From Chrysophaeum taylorii (taxonomy: Eukaryota > Sar > Pelagophyceae > Pelagomonadales > Pelagomonadaceae): a DNA stretch of 64,000 nucleotides. This document shows, one piece after another, positions 56,459 through 64,000 of the stretch. The DNA lies in contig JAQMWT010000318.1 of the NCBI GenBank assembly GCA_029834535.1, forward strand, positions 164,246 to 228,245, written 5' to 3'. Position 1 is the first letter of the stretch; each line of letters starts with the position of its first letter. A model generated the notes under the pieces. It was given only the letters and a program-made list of their open reading frames with translations. It ran no database searches and had not been told where the DNA came from. A program made the position numbers and the translations under genes.

Positions 56459-58176
56459 GTGTCAACTGCGCGACTGAACCCACAGGTTCCCCCGTCAACT
56501 GCTATGGCAGAACACGCACCACCAGGAGCCGCACCCAACGCGATCACAACAGGTGCGGACATACTAAAGCTCGAAGCTCCTGTAGTTGAGTTTCTTAATG
56601 AAGGAAACCGGTTTCAGCTTCAGAACCGCAAGGTATCCTTGCAAATCAAGCATATCAAGCAATTACTACGGTCCAGTCATGCCGATGCTTTCCTCGAGTA
56701 CGACTCGTATGAAGCACATACTCGGTCATGCAAGGACTACGAAATTCCTCCTCCGGAATCACATTCTCGATCGCGTTTTCCATTGGAATGGAAGACCGAT
56801 AGGGCTGCTGATTATCTCCGTTTAGCTGTTGATGAATTTCCCCCCCCCCCCTGAGTATCAGGAATGGCATTTCGCCAACGAAGCTTTCCGACACTTACCT
56901 GATGCAGAAGTAGCTCAGCTAACTACTGTCTGTTACGACTATGAAGTCAAGGCATTGGGCCCTGAAATCAATGCCCGTTTCTTAGAAGAGGAACGAATCT
57001 TAAATCGCGCACACCCGAAGGCACTAGCTTTCGACACCCGTGTTCGTGCCCCTGTTACCATGTTTTCGTTAACTGCTGCTGACTGGCACGCTTATCAGAA
57101 CACGTATGCTACATTCTTGCATACTTACTTCAATCTCGAAAGTGTTGGAAAACCAGCACTTGCGGCCTGGCCCGCCATCAATGAGGTATATAACAAAAGT
57201 TATTTACCCAACAAGGCTCGAGCCATTATGCTCATCGCCTTTAGTCACTACGAGTCTGTTACGACTACTGATGTGTCCTATTTGAAACAGCAATTAAACT
57301 CGGCTGTTTATAATCCTAACTGGTATGTCCATGTATTTATCGAAGCTGTCCTGCATTTAGGCAAATCTCTTACCAACTTAACCAGGAAGAGACTGACCTT
57401 CAATTCGACATTGGCACTCTTTGTAGAAAAAATCTATGAAGAGATACATCGGCATTATGCCGATAAAACCAGCAACAATCGTTACGATCGTGGTTGGGTA
57501 GATTGGTGTTATATGTACGAAACCCGATCTTCATCTCGGCCTGTGCCAGAAGCTGAACGATTGTGTCACCCTACCATCCCTAGCTACATTTTAGAATATG
57601 CATTAGACCTTTACAATGTAGTATCAAATGGGTCGAACAAAAGACGCTTAGAACGCCCTGTTTCTTGGCAAAACCCTTTGTCGAAGGTTTATCAACTCAA
57701 CCAAAGCCAAAGTTACTACTTACACATACTTTGGACTCATCGGACAAAAGTCTGACTCAAACTGCTAACACACTTCGTCCCAACCTGGTACATCTTCCAC
57801 GTTTAATGCTAGACGCTTGCGTAACTCTAATGATGCTCGCCAGCCTTTCTCTCGCAGCGATTTATCGTATTATCGTCCTGGTGATTCTTACGTCACCAAG
57901 AAAACTGCCGGACAGTCCCATGACCGTCCACTTTACCCCCGCACTTTTGACAGGTCCTCTCGGTCTAACATGAAATTATTAGATCGAACAAACCACACCT
58001 TAAACACCCTGCGAGAACAGTGTAGCGAACTCACGAAACATGTGACAGATAATGATACCACGACTCAGCTACAACATAATATCAACAAGTTATTTGAGAC
58101 TCTGTTACAATCAGCTGACATTCTGTCAACGACATCTACTGAGGACAACCGTAGTTTACTTCGTCTTAACGAATAG
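56459..58176 (+). CDS. copia element 2 gag, frameshifted
   Basis: The first frame (56459-56854) encodes VVEFLNEGNRFQLQNRKVSL and stops after a run of twelve C (56840-56851). The adjoining frame (56829-57755) continues EYQEWHFANEAFRHLPDAEV, YFNLESVGKPALAAWPAINE and NRYDRGWVDWCYMYETR; one C fewer would join them. The last part shifts again to 57817-58176 (SNDARQPFSRSDLSYYRPGD and a helical end NTLREQCSELTKHV). The overall layout is that of a copia Gag of about 550 residues, which would form the virus-like particle. No CCHC zinc knuckle is visible. It is unrelated in sequence to the gag-like ORF at 3.1 kb. Confidence 0.65.
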
Positions 58177-58393
58177 CTCATGTTTGCAGAAAACACCATT
58201 TATGATGTAGACGTTCATCTATCCTCGACCGAAAAGTCGTTAAACTACGTGGAGCCACAACACCATACTGTCGTTACCGCTCCCACCCCAACAACAACTC
58301 CTCCTACTACAAACACACAGGGTAATCCTTCCAACACTGTGTCTAACCTCTTTACCGCTTCCGCCATCTCGGCTTTTTTTACCACCAGCATTA

Positions 58394-60331
58394 TTGTCCT
58401 CGCTATCCTCACAGGTCCAATCTGCCCTCAACACACCATCACAAGCCGAAAACAAAAGGGATGCCGATCATACTTCGCTATCGTCATTTGATGAAAAGCA
58501 CGGCATGGCTGATGAGGCTGACGAACCATCACCACCTGTTCAACCGATTATTATTCGAGCGAATCTGTTATTGCGGAAGAACTTCTTTACAGCCAGCCTC
58601 TCCACTACTTGCCCACATTCGAAAAACGCCTTCCTCTCCAACTACATGAAGGTAAACAGTGTCCCTCCACATTGCTCTTTTCTATATTTTGACTCTTGTG
58701 CTACCATCTCATTGATGTCCACCTACGATTTCGCAATACCCAATCATATAATTCCATTGGACTCCACATACGCTCCGATTGTTATTCAGACGGCAACAGG
58801 ACAACAACGGGCATCACACATGATGTTAACACGCAACATCGTTATTCCCCTACCAGATCATCCACAAGTTGGCTACGTTAAGATCGACTTCGCTTTATGT
58901 CTTCAACCAGTGCATGACCGACATCTCGCTATCCTGAGCATGCTCGAATGGAACCAGACCAATCTTACCACCGAGTTCAACGATCGAGCTGAGCCAAGGC
59001 TCAGCGCTGTCACGAGCCGCATAGACAAAGATGTACGTATATCCATACACTATGTCGCAGCTAATTTACCCGCTCTCCCTTGTATCACTTACAACATCGC
59101 GCGCGACAAGCGGCTGGAACTTCGCTCCCTTGCATTTCCCCTCAAGCGATACCATGAAAACAGGGAGCTACTGGCATACTACAATTACCTACTCCAACGA
59201 GTTTTACCAGATCGGCCGTGGATTCGCCTTTTGGTTCTCAATCTTCGGAAACAGAACAAATTTGTTCAGCAAAATACGCAGCCATTAAGTGGACTACTCG
59301 CACGGCCAGTTTTTCTCTCACAAGAGTCCAATCTCCGCAAACCCTCTGTCATGTTACTTTGTTCTGGTTTGTCAACTCCGGCGTTCCTGTCTCAAGCCAC
59401 TAATGACTTAGGCTTAAATATCAATGTAAAAGTTGTTGTTGAGTCTGATGATACGCTTGCTCGTATGTTACGCCACCGTTTTCCTACTGTACTATTCTTT
59501 GAATCTCTCCCCGCCTTTATTAACCACCTTCACCTAATCTCACCAGAGGAAAGGCGCACATTCTATTGTGATATAATTGAGATCACTCCTCCCTGCACAA
59601 ACAGGAATTTACTAAAACAGCATAAGACAGAAGACTTACACCGCCTGCTGGACGATTCTCTTTTCGACAGCATGCTGTCTGTCATCAAACTACTCCAGCC
59701 CTTGGTACTACTGGCTGAGATGACGCCTCCGCATAAGTACTGTCACCAAGACCACATCACAGTGGCCAACCTTATCTATACTACCCGTGATTACTGTGTC
59801 GATGTTGTTGATAGGTTCCCGACCTACCTCTGTGGCGACTACCAATCTAGAGAAATATGGATATGCATCGCACGCAGATATTCTACTGGACCAATTAAAC
59901 TATCATCGTGGCCCATCCTCCATCCACGACCCTTCCTAAAGATCGTGGATGATCTACAAGCTATTCCCAAGCGCCTTTGGCTACCTAACCACATATCCAA
60001 AGACTGGATCCGGGTGTTCCCCGATCCTCCATATATCCCCGTTCCTAAAACGTTTGCACGTTACTCTCGCACAGGTTCTGTTCAGCTTACTATGGCTGAC
60101 CTTGAATCCCTCAATATGTTACTGCTTCGCCTTCACTCACAACAGGCTCACGAGCAACGTACTCACTCTGTTCAATCCGAGTGTACTTATCATCAGTTGT
60201 GCTTTAAACGCTCCTCTATGGAGCCACTACCCAATGCAACACATCCTATACACGTCAAGATTTTACAATTCTCTATAACGTGTTTACAAGCATACATACT
60301 AACTCACCCATTCCTGTGTCCTATTACATAA
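58394..60331 (+). CDS. copia element 2 protease plus C5 methyltransferase-like domain
   Basis: The uninterrupted frame has 645 codons. Residues 95-190 are a retropepsin-type protease with FDSCAT at 99-104 (active Asp100; the usual Gly is Cys). Residues about 315-545 follow C5 cytosine methyltransferase order. Motif I-like LLCSGLSTPAFLSQA is at 321-335, an acidic motif II VVVESDDTLARMLRHRF at 347-363, and motif IV DIIEITPPC at 393-401 with the candidate nucleophile Cys401. SLFDSMLSVIKLLQPLVLLA then EMTPP (Glu442, in the ENV position) follows, and motif VIII-like YQSREIWICIARR lies at 483-495. The pattern around PPC, Glu and Q.R matches the family in order and spacing; motif I and ENV are degenerate, so activity is unproven. 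ATG 58394 is simply the first in frame; the natural product is probably cut from Gag-Pol. Downstream integrase and reverse transcriptase are frame-broken. Confidence 0.75.
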   Translation: MSSLSSQVQSALNTPSQAENKRDADHTSLSSFDEKHGMADEADEPSPPVQPIIIRANLLLRKNFFTASLSTTCPHSKNAFLSNYMKVNSVPPHCSFLYFDSCATISLMSTYDFAIPNHIIPLDSTYAPIVIQTATGQQRASHMMLTRNIVIPLPDHPQVGYVKIDFALCLQPVHDRHLAILSMLEWNQTNLTTEFNDRAEPRLSAVTSRIDKDVRISIHYVAANLPALPCITYNIARDKRLELRSLAFPLKRYHENRELLAYYNYLLQRVLPDRPWIRLLVLNLRKQNKFVQQNTQPLSGLLARPVFLSQESNLRKPSVMLLCSGLSTPAFLSQATNDLGLNINVKVVVESDDTLARMLRHRFPTVLFFESLPAFINHLHLISPEERRTFYCDIIEITPPCTNRNLLKQHKTEDLHRLLDDSLFDSMLSVIKLLQPLVLLAEMTPPHKYCHQDHITVANLIYTTRDYCVDVVDRFPTYLCGDYQSREIWICIARRYSTGPIKLSSWPILHPRPFLKIVDDLQAIPKRLWLPNHISKDWIRVFPDPPYIPVPKTFARYSRTGSVQLTMADLESLNMLLLRLHSQQAHEQRTHSVQSECTYHQLCFKRSSMEPLPNATHPIHVKILQFSITCLQAYILTHPFLCPIT

Positions 60332-61085
60332 CCGTTTTCGAAACTAACCAACCGTCACACAGGTTATTACTTACAACCTCATCAACATCACACAACTCCT
60401 ACTTCTTAACTGGTGGCCACCATTCCGACGGCAACCTCACCATAGAGAACGCCACCACCAAACATCAAACTCCCATCAACGCCTTTGGAAGCACGTATAC
60501 GTTCACTGCTTCCGACATCCCCCGCGACCGGGACAGGTCCATATATTTGGAGCCGTTTATGGGTTACTTGTGGATAGTCCAAGCCCTTCCCCAAGTTGGC
60601 TCCGCTACCACCTATGGCACCGCCATACAAAACCTCGTGTCCAGATGCGCTCTCGTGATGCCTGGCTGCCTTACCTACAAGGCCACCGACAACTCTTTCG
60701 ATTACAAGGATTCTCATTTTGCTCTGGAAGATCATCACCTATCTCATAGTCGCTATATAGGGTATCTTCGTGGAAGTGACCGCAAACTCGGCTCTAAAAT
60801 CCAATGCTTGCTCCATTGCCAACCGTCCGAGGGTATGCCAATATTATTTTACTCGACCCTCGCAACGGGAAATTACGCTACCCCACTCGACCGGAGTTGA
60901 TTCGTGCTAACAACCACACCAAACAACAGGAATCCTTCCTCTTGTCTCTACGCCATGATCTTTGCTGTGACATGCTCAGCAATGCTCTGCTACATACTGC
61001 ACTCTGTACAAGCACCTTTCGCTCATCGTCGCCGATATTAAATCCCTTATGTTGGACCCTACCTTCCAACATACTGCTGCCGTGA
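60280..61085 (+). other. copia element 2, region between methyltransferase-like domain and integrase
   Basis: The frame 60280-60900 (206 codons) encodes FGSTYTFTASDIPRDRDRSI and YLEPFMGYLWIVQALPQVGS, then HFALEDHHLSHSRYIGYLRG. A second frame (60804-61085) reads YANIILLDPRNGKLRYPTRP. The sequence looks protein-coding in both but I recognise no domain. It would lie between the methyltransferase-like part and the zinc-binding start of integrase in the polyprotein. Confidence 0.4.
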
Positions 61086-61439
61086 CGAAGAAACCTATGT
61101 ATCCAATTTCATGACCGTTGACCAAGCCTCCACCACGTGCAGCACAGATACCTTGTCTTTGCCAATCTTATGCTGATGTCTATTTCCAGCAACTGCTTGA
61201 CCGAAATGTCGTTAAACTATATATCGTCGTCCTACGAAGATACTCGCTACTCGTGATAATGAGGATGCACCTCCGTGACCCTGCTGTGCACCAGGATGAC
61301 GACGCACCGCCCCCCTGCCTTAGACACCGAACTCAAGTTCGATGTTCGGCGCAAACGGCACATTCCGCTCATCCACCTCGTAAGTCCTCGCACACGGATC
61401 CACCGAATATCTCAATGCCAAAGAACGTGCTAACGCTTT

Positions 61440-62309
61440 CACCGGGTGCATCACTGCCCCGACAACGTCGCTGCCAAGGCACCCAACGTACTTGCTCGCC
61501 CTGGATTCTCTGCTTCTGACATACCATATCGCGACTTATGCACCGACTGCATCGCACAACAAGCGCCACCCGCACAAGCATTTCAATGCGACCTTCCTCT
61601 TTGAGCAAACCCACAAAGCCGGTGAAGTCTGGCGTGCGACGGCGGCTATGTGACCATCCCATCCGAATGGGAGGCTTCACACATATCATCGTCTTCAGGA
61701 GCTCATTTCGAAATTTCTTGGTGTACTTTACACGCACCACCAACGCCACGGAGTTCACTCAAGCTCTGATTTTGTGTATGACTTCTGTCGTACACAACTC
61801 AATGTGCACGCACCCTCTACTCCGATTTATCTGCCTTACTTTAGCCAGCACATTACCTCCCCGTACCGCGTCGATAAGGGCATTCAACTCATTGCCTTCC
61901 CGCCGTACATGCACCACTTTAACTTTGAAGTTGAGTCTGCCATCGGTTTCATCGCCTCCGCCTCTCAACTCGCCTTCGTTCTCTCCTTAATGCTCACTAT
62001 CGTGGCGCCATCGTGGAACCAGCCATCATGTTCCCATGGGCGGTGATACACACCGTTCAAAGCTATAACCTTCTCCCGAACGCCACGCTCGAGCGCATTC
62101 ATCATGCTATTCTGAGTCCGCAACAGCTACTACAACCAACTCAGCACTCCCCAACACGATATGCTCAAGATTTTGGCGCTGAATGTTACCTCCTATTGGA
62201 GCCCCATGAACACCGGAACCGTGCCGCCGCAAACTGTATCTCTGTTGCGCCAACGCACAAAACCCGCTCGTCTCCCCACGCGTCGACCATCTCGCTGACG
62301 TCGTCCTGA
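61440..62309 (+). pseudogene. copia element 2 integrase, frame-broken
   Basis: The GAG-pre-integrase motif is visible near 61470-61600 (VLARPGFSASDIPYRDLCTD then CIAQQAPPAQAF). The catalytic core follows in another frame (GGFTHIIVFRSSFRNFLVYF then TRTTNATEFTQAL near 61670-61770), and the second core part (KGIQLIAFPPYMHHFN, VESAIGFIASASQ) near 61880-61970. The C-terminal section (AIMFPWAVIHTVQSYNLLPN, RYAQDFGAECYLLLEPHEHR) is near 62015-62215. Integrase would join element DNA into the genome. At least three frame changes indicate decay. Confidence 0.75.
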
Positions 62310-63355
62310 AAACGGACAAATTGTGTTTCGTCCAAGCTGCAACCTCGCATGTTGCAGCATCCTGATCCTGAACTAGCTCCTCCGCCACACGCTCCTTCCG
62401 CACCTTTCTCGCTCACACCCCACACCACTATCCAATCCATGTCATTCAGAGGGGACGATCCTCATCCTCAGAGGGGGCACTCACCTCCTTCAGCTCCTCC
62501 TTCTTCGTCCCCTACTCCGGCCTCTTCTCCCTCTTCTGACGCTATCGCCGACGAATCTGGCTCTATGTCACCGCCGCCCTTGCTTTCTTCTTACCAAGAC
62601 CTTTTTGCGCAAGATGACCTCATTCTTGTCCCAGGCTCCAAACAGCCTAACACTCGCAAGGCCACTTATATGAAAACTATCCGAGCCCGGTTACAAGCTG
62701 TCTACTATTGGTGCTTACAAAGCAGCTGGTGGCAAGCTCGCCGATTTCGCTGGGATCTTCGCCACCACTTTCTTACGTTCAAGTCTCCCGCCCTCTGCCC
62801 TTCATCTCCGTGGTGGTATCCTCTGGTCTGCTATCTGCTCAGAGGGGGAACATGCGTTGTAGCTGTCTTCTTCTCCCGTTGCGCACTGACTTACTTGCCC
62901 GCTACCCGCACGTCGATGGTTACTTCGCCCACGCTGGCGCATCCAGCATCCCAGCTGCAACCTTTAACTGCTGATGGTTCACCTACGTGCCTATTCCTCA
63001 GCCCCTTTTATCTGCGTTCACTGAACACGCTGCTGCCTTCGGCACTCTTCCTTACAATATGCACTTACGTACCTGGCGCCGACCAGCTTGTGATCACAAC
63101 TCATCCGAGTTTGGCGCTACTTCTGCATCTCTGGCTGACTTGGGGTCACCTTCTGGTCTCTAAAGAGTTTATCACCCCGGTCTTACGTACCGACCCTACT
63201 ATCCATATCCAACTGGAATCTGCCCTACTACTCCTACTGACGCTGTTTCCGCTTATCCCGAAGTTGCGCACACTGCCTCGACCGCAACGTCGCTAAACTA
63301 TAATTCACCAGCCACTGTTGGTCCTGACGAATATAAGGTCCAGCGGACGTTTCCA
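62310..63355 (+). other. copia element 2, linker before reverse transcriptase
   Basis: The frame 62349-63296 starts with a Pro/Ser-rich linker (PHAPSAPFSLTPHTTIQS, GSMSPPPLLSSYQDL), common between copia integrase and reverse transcriptase. After about 62700 the likely true reading moves to other frames (YKLSTIGAYKAAGGKLADFA). No known domain is recognised. Confidence 0.45.
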
Positions 63356-64000
63356 TTGACGAATATAAACTTGCTCTCCACGGTTTGTCGCCTGAAAACA
63401 GGCACGCCTACCTCAAGGCCATCGCCAAGGAACTCCACGACATTATCCGCTTTGGCTGCTTCAAACTTTTCCTTACCCGACGGTGTCTCTCGTCCTATTG
63501 ACAGCAAGATGGTGCTGAATATTAAAACAGACTCTGCAGGCAAATACGTTAAGCACAAGGCTCGCCTCGCTACGTGGCTTCCTCATCTTGGCGCCGATTT
63601 TTGGTACCTTCAGCCCCATGGCCACCATGACCGCAATCCGGGTACTATTAGCTATTGCAGCAGCATACAAGCAATTGCCTGTCTACCATGCGACGTCCCG
63701 AACGCCTTGTTCAGTCTGACATCGATGCCAATGTCTATGTTCAGTTACCAGACGGCATCAAGCTTATCGACCCCGATGACGCTAAGTACAAGGGCCGACG
63801 TCTACCGAAACTGCTGAAGTCACTTTATGGACGGCAATCACCACCTTTGGAACAAAGAGATAGACGGCTTCTTCCGTGCCTTTACAAACGCCTGCATTCT
63901 GACTCTGCCTATATGCTCGAGTATCCGCACATGCTAAGTTCGTCGTATGCAGTATCTGTCTGTAGACGACGCAAGTAATACGTAACTGAACGAAGTACAA
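63356..64000 (+). pseudogene. copia element 2 reverse transcriptase, incomplete at window end
   Basis: The reverse transcriptase entry reads DEYKLALHGLSPENRHAYLK, then AIAKELHDIIRFGCFKLF. After a shift it reads DSKMVLNIKTDSAGKYVKHK and ARLA, then, in another frame, SPMATMTAIRVLLAIAAAYK. The last frame (63655-63978) gives QSDIDANVYVQLPDGIKLI and KLLKSLYGRQ. This is copia-type but clearly distinct from the pol at 1.1-2.5 kb. Several shifts are present and the catalytic VDD motif would lie at or beyond the window edge, so RNase H and 3' LTR are not seen. Confidence 0.8.

Noticed and set aside
1-64000. CRISPR arrays, operons, bacterial ribosome-binding sites
   Set aside because: The window is eukaryotic: spliceosomal introns, eIF3j, mitochondrial carrier and eukaryotic transposons; no regularly spaced direct-repeat array was seen.

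Overview
This window reads as nuclear DNA of a eukaryote, probably a protist or alga. Three host-like genes are recognisable: a mitochondrial pyruvate carrier fusion, eIF3 subunit j, and a giant protein kinase with leucine-rich repeats (LRRs). The introns that can be defined are short GT-AG introns of 39 to 98 bp. The rest is dense transposable-element wreckage: Ty1/copia, a LINE with SINE-like partners, hAT, PIF/Harbinger and Mutator-like elements. I cannot fix the taxon from sequence alone; an ochrophyte-like or other algal lineage is a guess.

Layout. 1-2.9 kb: decayed copia pol, its 3' LTR and a primer-binding-like site. 3.1-8.9 kb: proline- and alanine-rich gag-like ORF, then a decayed coding-like stretch. 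9.0-9.36 kb: a SINE with target-site duplication. 10.2-10.9 kb (minus): an intact ORF joining MPC1-like and MPC2-like halves. 12.0-12.7 kb: long inverted repeat. 14.2-15.2 kb: Harbinger 1. 17.7-19.3 kb (minus): hAT 1, split by a second SINE; 19.5 kb: a further hAT fragment. 21.0-21.5 kb: truncated LINE sharing the SINE tail. 21.7-24.0 kb (minus): hAT 3 with BED finger. 25.2-26.6 kb: inverted-repeat-flanked FLYWCH-type fragment. 31.6-35.2 kb (minus): Mutator-like transposase. 35.9-36.7 kb (minus): two-exon eIF3j. 37.0-38.9 kb (minus): unrecognised coiled-coil gene with frame breaks. 39.1-42.5 kb: LTR/gag remnant, a tandem array made of the copia 3'-end sequence, and an unrecognised element ORF. 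43 and 46.7 kb: Harbinger 2 and 3. 49.2-55.4 kb (plus): kinase - long coiled coil - LRR protein, whose last LRRs each sit on one 84-nt exon. 56.5-64.0 kb (plus): a second, different copia element that runs off the window.

The most interesting items are three. First, the 56.5-64 kb copia element appears to carry a C5 cytosine methyltransferase-like domain between protease and integrase, in an uninterrupted ORF. Second, a single gene encodes both halves of the mitochondrial pyruvate carrier, with a hydrophobic linker that could act as an extra membrane segment. Third, the kinase gene has a modular one-repeat-per-exon LRR end. The TE content also shows a SINE/LINE tail partnership and nested insertions supported by target-site duplications.
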